Shown here piece after piece: positions 35,401-43,425 of a DNA stretch of 64,000 nucleotides; position 1 is the stretch's first letter; each line of letters starts with the position of its first letter. The notes beneath the pieces are model-generated. The model saw only the letters and a list, made by a program, of their open reading frames with translations, was not told where the DNA came from and ran no database searches. Origin of the DNA: Desulfovibrio desulfuricans (GTDB taxonomy: Bacteria > Desulfobacterota > Desulfovibrionia > Desulfovibrionales > Desulfovibrionaceae). The translations under genes were made by a program, and so were the position numbers. Location of the stretch: assembly GCF_024460775.1 (NCBI RefSeq), contig NZ_JANFYZ010000003.1, positions 124,001 to 188,000 of the forward strand, given 5' to 3'.

Positions 35401-38400
35401 TGCGAATCGTTAACATCCGCATCCGTCACCTTGACGCTGCCTGCCAGGGCGGTGTCAGAAACAGGGCCGCCATCGGTCACTTCAAGGGAACTGTCGGTCA
35501 GGGTCAGCACGGGCTTGTCGTTGGTGCCGTAAATGACAATGGGAATGGTAATCGCTGTGGAAGATGCGCTGTGTTCGTCCACAGCCACAGCCTTGAAGTT
35601 CAGCGTGAGCTTCTCTCCAGAGCCAAGGGCGTTAACGGCATTGCTGCCCGTCGCCAGGGTAAAGGTATATTTGCCGGTGGCTTCGTTGAGATACAGCGTG
35701 CCGTAGAGAGACTCCGCAGAATGCGGCTGCCCGGCGGCGTAGACGTTGATAACCGTGGCGTTGCCGCCACCAGTACCGGGATATGCGCCAGTGCTCGCAA
35801 CCATGTCTGCGCCGATGGCAGTGGTCTGGGTCACGCCATCCTTGACAAAGGTGCCAGCCACGGAACCCGTCGAAAGCTCGCCGGAATCTGTGCCCAAATG
35901 CTTGTAGGCATTTGCGCCGGAAGTAGCGGTGATGAGACCATACGTCAACGTGGCGCCGGTATCGGAATCCTTGCCTGTCAACGCGCCCTCAACCGAATCT
36001 TTATAGCTGTTGCCGTGGGCCGCAGGATCCCCTGTGCCGGAAGGCATCTGGGCGTTGCCGCCGTCCAGCCGTCCGTCGTCCTTCAGCGTAAGGGTCTTGC
36101 CCGTCACTGTGGGCGCATCGTTGGTGCCCTGCACGTTGATGGCGATATTGTGCGCCACAGGATTGCCATGACCGTCCGTAACGGAAATGGTGTAATTCAG
36201 GGTTTTAGTTTCGCCTTCGGCCAGACTTGCGGTTTTGGTTTGATTAACGGCGTAGCTGTATGAATAGGTGATAGATTCCGAACCATCGCTGTTGACACTA
36301 CGCAATTCTTCGACCGTCAGCTTGCCGTAATCATCATTGACGCTCCATTTGTTGTCACCCATCATGATGACAGGCGTGGCAATTTTGCCGCCGCTCAAAG
36401 TAGCCTTGAGAACATCATTGGTGTCCATGTCCGTCACGGTAAACGAACCGCCGCTCACTGCCTTGGAACCATCGTTCAGCTTGCTGCCGTTGGCTGCCAC
36501 ATTGTTGTAGCCCGGGATGGACGAACCAGAACCGGTGTGCGCCGGGTCCGCCAGAGAAACCACGCCCGCTTCCTTGACCGTCAGGGTGCCGCTGGTCTTG
36601 TCAATCAGGGTCTGATCATTGGCGCCCGTGATCGTGAAGGAAACGGTTTCCGTGTCTGTGGAGCCGTGCAGATCCGTTACCTTGACCTGGAAGGTTTCGG
36701 TATGTGTTTGCCCCTCGCCCAGATTCTGCACCGCATTGGAGCCATTGTTCAGATCATACTTGTAGGTGCCGTCCGGATTGACGGTAAGAACGCCGAACTT
36801 GGTCGTATAGGTAACCACGCCAGTGCCTGGATCCACACTGCCCGTACCGGTAGTGGTTTCACCGCCGGAGGTGCCGCCAGCTATGGCATAGCTATGGTTG
36901 GCCGCACCGTTGGTGCTGCCCTTGAACGCGCCGTCAGCATCGGCATCAGCCACAGTAAAGGTGCCGCTGGCCTGATAGCTGCCGCTGTCTTCCTTAAAGG
37001 AACTGGCGCTCGGTGCTGCCAGGGAAAGGTCGGGCCTGTCGTTTGTGCCTGTGATGGTCACGGTAATGGGCTGGGTTACTGACCCGCCATGCCCGTCCGC
37101 CACTTTGACTACAAAGGTTTCCGTGACTTTCTGGTTTTCGTTGAGCGCATCGGCCTTGGTGTTGTCGAGCGTGTAGGTATAAGCGCCAGTCTTGGGGTCA
37201 ATAACAAGTGTGCCGTAGCTGGTGGTTACGGTTGTGGCGCTGTTGGCCCCGTGGGTGTCCACCGTGGTGCCGGTTCCGGCGGCCACGCTGAAGGTCAGCG
37301 CGGGTTTGCCGCCAGAATTGTCGTTATCGTCCACATCCGTGGCGGTAACGTAGCCTTGAGCCGCAACCGTGCCGTTGAAAAGATCATTGGAGTGGGCGGG
37401 GTCATGGCTGCCCTGCACGCCCTTTTCAATCACGTCAACAGCGATAACGGAGCTGCCAATGACGGGATTGTCATTGGTGCCGTTAATAACCACTGTTATT
37501 GCCTGGGAGTGGTTGGCTCCATGGATATCTGTGGTGGTAACGGTGAAGCTTTCCGTGTGCGACTGCCCCTCGCCAAGTTTCTGCACGGCGGGCTTACTGT
37601 TATCCAGCTCGTAGGTATAGGTGCCGTCAGACTTCAGGGTCAAAGTTCCGTAGTCCGTTGCGACGGAAACGGGGTTGCCCGTATGGCTGCTTACATTCAT
37701 TGCGCCGCTGGCAGTCTGCCCCATGCCTGCAATGGAGAGAGTCTGGCTGCTGCCATCGTTATCAGGATCGACCACGGCCCAGGTGCCTGCGGATGTGGTT
37801 GTGGCAGCGTCTTCCTTTAACGTGCCGGTGTCGCCGGGGGTTATGGTCAACTGGGGCTGGTCGTTGGTGCCCGTGATGGTCAGGCTGACGGCCTGATCAA
37901 CATGCGCGCCCTTGCTGTCCGTGACAGTAACCGTAAAGGTATAATTGCGCGTTTCGCCCTCATGGAGGGCCTGCGTTTCGCTGGCGCTGTTATTCAGCTC
38001 GTAGGAATACGTGTAGGTTTTGCTGCTGCCGGAATCATTGGCAACGGCAGCGCCAGCCGTGAGCGTAAACGTGCCTTCAGGAGTGGTGACGGTATAGGTG
38101 CCGTCATGGTTGTCCTTAAAAGCCGCGCCCGGCAATTCCTTCACCGCAATACTGACGGCCTGGGTGTCGTTATTGTCCACATCGGCCACAGTAAAGCTGT
38201 GTCCAGAATCCGCATCCTTGGGTGTGCCTGCAAAAGCCTCGTTGGGATCGCCGTGCACATTCTTGACGCCGAGTTCCACCACCGACAATGCGGCGAGAGT
38301 CGGTGCGGTAGTGATAACAGGCGTGTCATTGGCACCCTTGACGGTAACGCTGACGCTTTCCTGCACATAGGCGCCAAAGCTGTCGCGCGCCACCAGACCT

Positions 38401-40259
38401 ATGGAAACATCCTGCGAATCGCCATCTTGCATGCCTTGCACGGCGGGCGAATCATTGTACAGAGTGAACTTGTAGGATGCGCCCTTGGTGGGGTCTGCAT
38501 CTTCTGTCAGAGTGAATTCGCCCACATAGTTTTTGGCCGTAGCGGCGGTGGATGCATCCGTGGTGGTCGTTAAGGTGTGCCCGTCACTGGCAAGCAGCAC
38601 ATACACCTTGCCGTGCATGGTGTCGCTGCCGGGCTGGATCAGACCGTAGTGCAGCGAGTCGCCATTATCCACATCATGCCCAATGATCGTGCCGGTCACA
38701 GAACTTTGGGCGGTGCTGTCGCTGGCTTCAGTCAGGGTGGCGCTCAGGGCGGTGCTGCCGCTTTGGCCGTTCCAGGCGTTTTGCGTAATGGTGGGCGCAT
38801 CGTTGGTGCCCAGAATGTTGATAACAATGGCGTTGCCCGCCGCGGTGCCGTCACGCAGGGTTGAGCTGTTGCCGTCTTCAGCGCCGTGCTCGTCACGCAC
38901 ATAGGGCTCAAACTTCAGGCTGACCTGCTGGCCCTCGGCCAGTTTGTTGGTGGCCCCCTCGCCATCGGCGTTTTTCAGCGTAAACGTATACGTGGCCGTG
39001 GTGTCGCTGGTTTTTCCCAGCACCAGATCGCCATAATTGGTGCTGATGACAATCTGCCCGCCCTGCTCGGCTATGCCCGTCACCACCACATCGGAAGCAG
39101 TATGGTCGGGATTGTTAACAGAACCGATCACAAACGTGCCCTTGAGGGTGCCGTCAGCGTTGACGCTGGTCATGTCCAGCAGATTGCCGTTCACGTCCTT
39201 GAGGCCAAAATACAACTGCGCGCCGTGGTCGGGATCATGAGCCGTAATGGTGCCGCTCAGGGTAGCCTGCACACCGGGTGCGCCGTTCAGCTCATCCGCA
39301 TGCAGTTTGTCCCCCACAGGCTGGTCGGCGTAGACGCCGCCTTCCTTGAGCGTCAGCGTAGAGCCAACCCCCGTAATATCCGGCGCGTCGTTGCTGCCAG
39401 TGATGACAACATTGATGGGCTGGGTCACGGTATGGCCCTGCCCGTCATTGATGGAGAAAACAATGTTGTCGGCCTGCTTCTCGCCTTGGGCAAGGCTGTC
39501 CGTGGGGCTGTCGGGATCCTGCTTGAGGGTGTAGGTGTACGTAAAGGTAATGTTGCTGCCGCCGCCTGAGGGCGTGATAACAAGCGTACCATAGTCGCTC
39601 TCAACAGTCGTGGGGCCAGCGGTGCTGACCGCTACAACCTTGCCGCCCATGCTCACGGTGGTGGTCAGACTGTCGCCATCCGGGTCGGCCACAGAAAATG
39701 AACCGCTCTGGCTGACCACAGGCGCGGCGCTGGCGGTTTTGCCGTCCCATGCAGATTCCGTAAGGCCAATGGCAATGGCTGCGCCGCCAGTGGACAACGT
39801 GGGTGCGGCATTGGTGAGAAAGGGCGAAGCGTAGGGATTGATGTTCGGCTGGGTGTCGCCGCCAAAACCAAGACGGTAATCAAGCCCGTCAAGGTGGTTT
39901 ACGCCGTCTTCAAGCCCCGCGTTGGCAAAATCGCTGTATCTGCCGCTGCGGGTGGGCGAAGCCGAAGGGCCGGCGGCAGGGGCAAGGTCTGGCCCGAAGG
40001 CGTTGAAAAAATCCGCACCCGCAATGAGCTGACCGTCAACCTCAAATGAGGGAATGTCGTCCTTGTTGTACTGGGTGTAAAAATTCTGCAATTCAATGGC
40101 TGCGCCATCGTCGAAACGGAAAAAGAGGCTGTCGGAACCTTGCGGGCGTTCAATGCTGACCTGGTCAGCAGAAAAATCAAGAACCATGCGGGCATCGGGC
40201 GCGCTGGGAATAACGGCAGTCTGACCGGCGGAGGGGCGAACAAGCTTGATGTCTGCCAT
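29466..40259 (-). CDS. Giant VCBS-repeat/RTX surface adhesin, probable type I secretion substrate
   Basis: A single 3,597-residue frame. After a non-repetitive N-terminus of about 130 residues (MADIKLVRPSAG...) come roughly twenty VCBS/cadherin-like repeats of about 100-180 residues, recognisable by GTNDAP-type linkers, YGTL and YxYxLDN motifs. A helical insert without repeats lies near residues 2235-2365. RTX nonapeptides (GGxGxDxLx) fill about residues 3370-3490, followed by a secretion-signal-type C-terminus. Such proteins are exported by type I systems and mediate biofilm cohesion in Desulfovibrio. No ABC exporter, membrane-fusion or TolC gene is in the window. AAGGT precedes the ATG weakly. 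Confidence 0.92.
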   Translation of the reverse strand: MADIKLVRPSAGQTAVIPSAPDARMVLDFSADQVSIERPQGSDSLFFRFDDGAAIELQNFYTQYNKDDIPSFEVDGQLIAGADFFNAFGPDLAPAAGPSASPTRSGRYSDFANAGLEDGVNHLDGLDYRLGFGGDTQPNINPYASPFLTNAAPTLSTGGAAIAIGLTESAWDGKTASAAPVVSQSGSFSVADPDGDSLTTTVSMGGKVVAVSTAGPTTVESDYGTLVITPSGGGSNITFTYTYTLKQDPDSPTDSLAQGEKQADNIVFSINDGQGHTVTQPINVVITGSNDAPDITGVGSTLTLKEGGVYADQPVGDKLHADELNGAPGVQATLSGTITAHDPDHGAQLYFGLKDVNGNLLDMTSVNADGTLKGTFVIGSVNNPDHTASDVVVTGIAEQGGQIVISTNYGDLVLGKTSDTTATYTFTLKNADGEGATNKLAEGQQVSLKFEPYVRDEHGAEDGNSSTLRDGTAAGNAIVINILGTNDAPTITQNAWNGQSGSTALSATLTEASDSTAQSSVTGTIIGHDVDNGDSLHYGLIQPGSDTMHGKVYVLLASDGHTLTTTTDASTAATAKNYVGEFTLTEDADPTKGASYKFTLYNDSPAVQGMQDGDSQDVSIGLVARDSFGAYVQESVSVTVKGANDTPVITTAPTLAALSVVELGVKNVHGDPNEAFAGTPKDADSGHSFTVADVDNNDTQAVSIAVKELPGAAFKDNHDGTYTVTTPEGTFTLTAGAAVANDSGSSKTYTYSYELNNSASETQALHEGETRNYTFTVTVTDSKGAHVDQAVSLTITGTNDQPQLTITPGDTGTLKEDAATTTSAGTWAVVDPDNDGSSQTLSIAGMGQTASGAMNVSSHTGNPVSVATDYGTLTLKSDGTYTYELDNSKPAVQKLGEGQSHTESFTVTTTDIHGANHSQAITVVINGTNDNPVIGSSVIAVDVIEKGVQGSHDPAHSNDLFNGTVAAQGYVTATDVDDNDNSGGKPALTFSVAAGTGTTVDTHGANSATTVTTSYGTLVIDPKTGAYTYTLDNTKADALNENQKVTETFVVKVADGHGGSVTQPITVTITGTNDRPDLSLAAPSASSFKEDSGSYQASGTFTVADADADGAFKGSTNGAANHSYAIAGGTSGGETTTGTGSVDPGTGVVTYTTKFGVLTVNPDGTYKYDLNNGSNAVQNLGEGQTHTETFQVKVTDLHGSTDTETVSFTITGANDQTLIDKTSGTLTVKEAGVVSLADPAHTGSGSSIPGYNNVAANGSKLNDGSKAVSGGSFTVTDMDTNDVLKATLSGGKIATPVIMMGDNKWSVNDDYGKLTVEELRSVNSDGSESITYSYSYAVNQTKTASLAEGETKTLNYTISVTDGHGNPVAHNIAINVQGTNDAPTVTGKTLTLKDDGRLDGGNAQMPSGTGDPAAHGNSYKDSVEGALTGKDSDTGATLTYGLITATSGANAYKHLGTDSGELSTGSVAGTFVKDGVTQTTAIGADMVASTGAYPGTGGGNATVINVYAAGQPHSAESLYGTLYLNEATGKYTFTLATGSNAVNALGSGEKLTLNFKAVAVDEHSASSTAITIPIVIYGTNDKPVLTLTDSSLEVTDGGPVSDTALAGSVKVTDADVNDSHTFGIVDYSVTETGNTPAMTSSVAGNYGTLSINQQTGEYTYTLAKNNAAVISLDKGETLPETFQIAVVDKYGAYSLQTITVTINGKDDPTIINTGWVTPSNAVVESGVNPVTSAAAAANAAKMQDGSAGVRTATGYIGAHDADTTDNNALASAAESAKLHYVIQVDGKNCDLNALMAGTGLQTGTASIDADGKLTLTGGSASTLDVGQAAKDASGNIVIKLENGSLTISKDTSHTDANGTSVFKYVYTVDNTDADVQEKNFHEHTEDNFSVVVHDTATNTDVAKAPVSIRIEGANDRPIITQAPAVTLTESDAHSTTGQVELLDYEQTGGTAQTVSSGFTFSLVKSTTDYSGDTPVQQGTYGRLIIDQATGEYRYERTEDLTSLAKGSSVTDTFYVRVKDADGAYSEIKPIVITITGEDAAGKLAGNALTVKEDGVTGSIQGVLHYTEADKLGANKAQPVDASGGTLAAGVIRGHLGVNDPDTNLDADGHALKNLTAGAEKDSYSTYTYKTLSYTDGTGTHDVGGSGNATAGYDYKVGDYGTLHVNEDGSYTFTPNTSSTAFNGLAQGENVSVNLGITAHSDSASHGQSIDGSLSITINGTNDVPVVKAAAPSFTVQDYTDAFTGGNEDASFTTLANPATAITYLTDHPDLIRAYVTQGIDNIMDEVKSHSGPFGKIIDFFHGWDDVQNWLTKVANGAAKTLDDFGRLDNLLTSLNLGKDVSSFLSTVVGAERVIVVDSDEIAGWSNGSLFSSPSGDPVVRGTLNTADLVTDKDHGSSLTFFAVEKGGSGNLVQEIKGEYGTLIISPNGTYQYVLDRAGSNYQNYVKNHASGDTTTETFTIYARDDHNAVAEKPIELIINVGKMGDGVGGDGTKFGNLPIKDVADSVQEDGLIGEQHTGKTVTAGSVTPSNNGKYDADMFLIDGAGHETSVISDKYGTITLLPNGRYSYTLNNDHPDVQALTKTDTIIQKFTVTNGSDYRTITITINGSNDKPYVVSQSDTVALEQHADGTWAQTDPSGSFTLADVDRGETDKLEPTSYTVAGKLGGIFTVTKGSNGNFSYTYAAPAGGTNYSGHMEDSAMLTLSNGNTAGDKVEVKLSADLNYANDKPSAPVLVAGSDVAVTEDSPADMVAKGSITATDPDVTAAGAPKDALSFAIVGSDGKSTGMVTDKDYGTLIMGKDGKYEFHLNTSSEAVQQLGDGKSHEVTFTVRASDGHGGYTDAPLTITVNGVNDAPVITLHADGSSVAGSGAALFVADGQANLTVGGTAVTYDVDAGDSLTLKLNGQAIASGSTSVTEDVYAYKDASGWHVGTSASSGAVLMGLLELNKDGTYNFQGDKGGIAHLAQGETLTIDARIGVSDAAGATDTAKVAVTITGTNDAPKMEAFNADATTLTDNGASVQTLSGTIAATDVDGDTLTYYIMSGGKYVTELHDGHGTLKLDGKNYTYTLDAAYAKSLEAQGKDVATAGGSFTVVTVDKYGVETSQTLAITLKGVNNDPTFTAPSLSIVEGASPLTGNLGATDVDTTDALTYSLAYGSNSATASGGTNAVVDGHYGQLTLDASGNYKYTLTNHELAQGAKATETFTVTVNDGQGGTVSHDVVVNITGTNDAPVAHLDASSHALSATDVDLGDHLAFSVNGHELNAVPQGTTEVHGAFGTLTFTADETHKDMFSYGDYKLDSSYDSISKLAALHEAGSDLKDTFGYTVSDGHATNGQASGTISVDINTDNWDGQGGHLLFAQENSSTHVYEAAGGAGSDILIGGSHDDILYGGAGDDILYGGAGHNELYGGEGNDTLYAGNAGDHLYGDAGNDHLYGGTGNDFLDGGANTFATDGGGNHLYGGAGNDVLVFHQGDTIDGGSGTDMLLVKGGSVDALFTGAEHAKGVDGITGVEVMVSTSGDALNNLTDMAEIASKTGVSISTGSDGSTAVSFDASHSWTTTTQTASNGTVWDVHSTTITTDSGSEAVQVAVQHLTTNQGG
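29800..30150 (-). repeat. RTX calcium-binding nonapeptide block of the adhesin
   Basis: About ten GGxGxDxLY-like units are encoded (GGAGDDILYGGAGHNELYGG and similar). They fold as a calcium-loaded parallel beta-roll after export, which is typical just upstream of a type I secretion signal. Confidence 0.88.
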
Positions 40260-40952
40260 GGAAATACCTTCTTTTTACTGGGCATTACAACAATACCCGG
40301 TTTAACGCGCAAAACGGCATAAGCCGCAAAAACGGCACTCACGCGTTTGCGGAAAAAAGGCGCCAATGCGCCGCAATGACGGGGAATAAAGAAGGGGAAA
40401 CCTTCGCGAATAAAAAGGAAAAGCGTCCAGCAGCCAATGCTGCCGACAGCCCTTTTTATCGACACACCGGAACCTGAAGCAGGCTCGGCGTAGTAGTCAT
40501 GTCTATGAGAGGCCCAGGGTCGGCCTCCGCCAACTGGCCCGCGCAAATACGGCTGCTGCCGCCACGCGTGATACCCAGCTCTGGCAAAACCAACTTGCCG
40601 TGGTTTGCAGGGATATGTCAAGCCGCCCGAGCATTTTTCCCCCGTCGGGCAAAAGTTTCTCTATTCTCTGACGAACGCCTCAATTCCAGATTTTTTCAAC
40701 GATATCCGCATACTCACGGATCAGCCGTCTGCACTGTTTAAACAACTCATCTTACGCAACCACTCTATGATATTGATTACTATCATATATAAAATATTTA
40801 CATACAATATATAATATCATTTACAAATGGAATTTTTTTTGTATTATACCCTATGATAAACCAGAAAGATGCCGAATGAGATTGCATTAACAAGCGTTCC
40901 CCCAGACGCTTTTGCACCATTAACTGGCAACATCCATCGTGCGGAGGGGAAA
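40260..40952. other. Divergent region between adhesin and chemoreceptor genes
   Basis: These ~690 bases must hold the adhesin promoter on minus and that of the chemoreceptor on plus. The part at 40760-40860 is strongly AT-rich. A GCCCGA/TCGGGC hairpin with a T/C-rich loop lies near 40624-40649. I looked for a c-di-GMP riboswitch before the adhesin and did not find a convincing one. Confidence 0.45.
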
Positions 40953-42730
40953 ATGATTAAGCTTTCTACAATGCAAAAATTGTTTGGACTTTCATTGCTC
41001 CTTTCACTCTTACAGTTGCCATCGGTACATATTCAGTTGGCAGCCTCAGCAATCTTTCTGATGGCATAGATAATCTTTATAATATCCATGTTAAAGGGCT
41101 TAATACCGCTCGGGATATTAATGTAACCGTGCTAAGGTTAATCAGAGAAGAAAAGAATCTCATTCTTACCAATGAAGCTGGTGAAATACAGCGCTGCCTT
41201 CAGCTGCTCGCCGAGGAAAGGAAAAAGCTGGAGGCCCTGATGCAAACTTTGCCCAAGTATTTTACATCGGGTGAAGGCAAGACGCTCTGCGACAAAATGA
41301 TCCAGCCTATTAAAGCATGGCTTGTCCTGCATGAAAAAGTTATTGAACTCGGCAGAACAAGCGATGCCGCCATGAACGAGCAGGCGCAACAGCTCTCCAA
41401 CACCCAGGCGCGGCAAGCCATGAGAGACGTTGCACAAGCCATTCAGGCGGTCGTTGATCTTAAACTTCGACGAGCAGATGAACTGAACCACGAAAGCACG
41501 CGTATGTATGAAACCTCACGCCTCATCACCATTATTGGCATTATTGCCTCCGTGCTGGTGGGCCTTGGGCTGGGCTTTTTCATGGCCCGCAACATGCTGC
41601 GCCAGTTGGGAGATGAACCCGCCTCACTTTCAAAGCTGGCTCTGGCAATCGCTGGCGGTGATCTGGACGCGCGCTTTGACCCGGCCCGCACAGAACAGGG
41701 CGTGTTTGGCGCCATGAAGAACATGGTAGCTACGCTGAAGACCAAGATCGCCGAAGCCGAACAAAAAGGCCTGGAGGCAGCGGAAGAGTCGAAAAAAGCC
41801 CAGCAGGCGACCCTTGAGGCGGAAGCTGCCCGCAAGCAGGCAGAACGGGCCAAGGCCGAGGGCATGTTGCAGGCCGCCCGCCAGCTTGAAAGCGTTGTGG
41901 GTATTGTCAACACAGCTTCCGAGCAGCTTTCCGCCCAGATCGAACAGTCCAGCCGGGGTGCGGACGAGCAGTCCAGCCGCGTGCGTGAAACCGCCACAGC
42001 CATGGAAGAAATGAACGCCACCGTGCTTGAAGTGGCCCGCAACGCACAGCAGGCGGCGGACGCCTCCACCCAGACCAAGCAAAAGGCCCTTGAAGGTTCC
42101 AACATAGTCAGCGATGCGGTCAAGGGCATTGAAACTGTCCGGAATCAGTCGCTGGCCATCAAGGAAGACATGAATGCACTTGGCAAGCAAGCTGAAGGCA
42201 TTGGCCAGGTCATGAACGTGATCGCCGACATTGCAGACCAGACCAACCTGCTGGCCCTAAATGCGGCCATTGAGGCGGCACGTGCGGGCGATGCCGGGCG
42301 CGGGTTTGCCGTGGTTGCTGACGAAGTGCGCAAACTGGCGGAAAAAACCATGTCCGCCACGCAGGAGGTCGGGCAGGCTATCCGCGATATTCAGGAAGGC
42401 ACCCGCAAGAATATTGAAAACGTGGACAAGTCGGCGATGTCTATTGAAAGCGCCACCACTCTTTCTGTAAAATCAGGCGACTCCCTGCAACAGATTCTCA
42501 CCCTTGTGGAACACGTGAACGATCAGGTGCAGTCCATTGCCACTGCCAGCGAAGAGCAGTCCGCCGCCAGTGAGGAAATCAACCAGTCTGTGGAGCAGGT
42601 GGCTACCATTTCTGCGGAAACCGCCCAGGCCATGGAACAGGCCTCGCACGCTGTTTCCGAATTGCTGGAGCAATCACAGGTACTGCAAGGCCTTATCGCT
42701 GAAATGAAGGCTCAGGGTGAAGCCGCTTAG
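40953..42730 (+). pseudogene. Methyl-accepting chemotaxis protein with N-terminal frameshift
   Basis: The natural start is the ATG at 40953 after GGAGG ([12 protein letters not shown]), but that frame stops at 41067-41069. The rest of the protein continues in the -1 frame ([20 protein letters not shown]...), open to 42730. Adding one T to the TTT run near 40990 restores a protein of about 592 residues: first membrane segment, four-helix sensor, second membrane segment near 41530, HAMP, and the signalling tip [14 protein letters not shown] core. Without the repair the first usable start is GTG 41129, losing the first membrane helix. It is either a recent mutation, a sequencing error or phase variation. 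Confidence 0.8.
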
Positions 42731-43425
42731 GCAGGGCTGCTTCGCCCCGTGCAGAATCCCCTGCTGCAACCACCTGCCTCCTGTTTTGCCGTCGCCTTTC
42801 GGGCAAATCCCGTTTTACGGGGTTTGCCCCCGCTGGTGACAGGGCTGCGGGTTGAGGTACAAAAAAACTTGCTCGCCATATGCCCTCGCGAGCAAGGATC
42901 TAGCCTGCTCCATCTTCTCGTTTGCGTTGACAAGATCAACACACCAAGCGCTGGCTCTGTCGGCGCTTTTTGCTATGCTGGCCCGCCTTCCTCCGATGAC
43001 GCGATATCGTGTGATACAAAAATGCATCAAAGTGCCACAGCAGAATAATTCCCAAATGTTAAAACCCGCACTCTTGCCAACTATTATGTCGCTACTATAC
43101 AGCTTCTACATTCACAATATTTTTTCAGGATTTTAAATCTACATTTACTACAAACAAAAATCCAATTTATTCATTTTTATTAAATAATTTAATTACAAAT
43201 ACGATTTCGTTAATTTTTTACACACCCTTACAACTAGCATCAGCCAAATACATTCTTTACAAGCAATATTCTTCGCCCTAATCTTATTACATAATCAGCC
43301 GATAATATAACTGGATAGCATTTAATGCTGATTGTTCACTCAATAAGATAAGGATTTTGTTCATAGTAGCAGGATTCAATCGTCGCGCTGATTTTTCGAC
43401 GCCAATCTCAGGGGGGCAAGGACTT
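42731..43425. other. Intergenic region between the two chemoreceptor genes
   Basis: The right half (43100-43320) is very AT-rich and holds a candidate sigma-28 promoter. No gene or RNA is supported in the remainder. Confidence 0.5.
43279..43305 (+). promoter_or_regulatory. Candidate sigma-28 (FliA) promoter
   Basis: A perfect GCCGATAA -10 box at 43298-43305, with TAATCTTA (5 of 8 to TAAAGTTT) 11 bases upstream. It lies 120 bases before a chemoreceptor start, a gene class usually under FliA control. Confidence 0.5.

Noticed and set aside
34329-36263. Long plus-strand frames opposite the giant adhesin (up to 644 codons)
   Set aside because: They are antisense to a clearly real protein with VCBS motifs, have no ribosome sites and read as low-complexity Gly/Val/Arg-rich peptides produced by the codon bias of the true strand.
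29800-39000. Periodic repeats that could suggest a CRISPR array or satellite DNA
   Set aside because: The repeats are long, diverged and in frame with one protein; they are VCBS and RTX protein repeats.
40260-40640. A c-di-GMP riboswitch before the adhesin gene
   Set aside because: Some GEMM-like words occur on the minus strand (ccctgcaaaccacgg) but the conserved core and tetraloop/receptor could not be matched.
40857-40878. A sigma-28 promoter before the first chemoreceptor (TAAA...GCCGAATG)
   Set aside because: The spacer between TAAA and GCCG is 10 rather than about 15 bases and the -10 box is imperfect.
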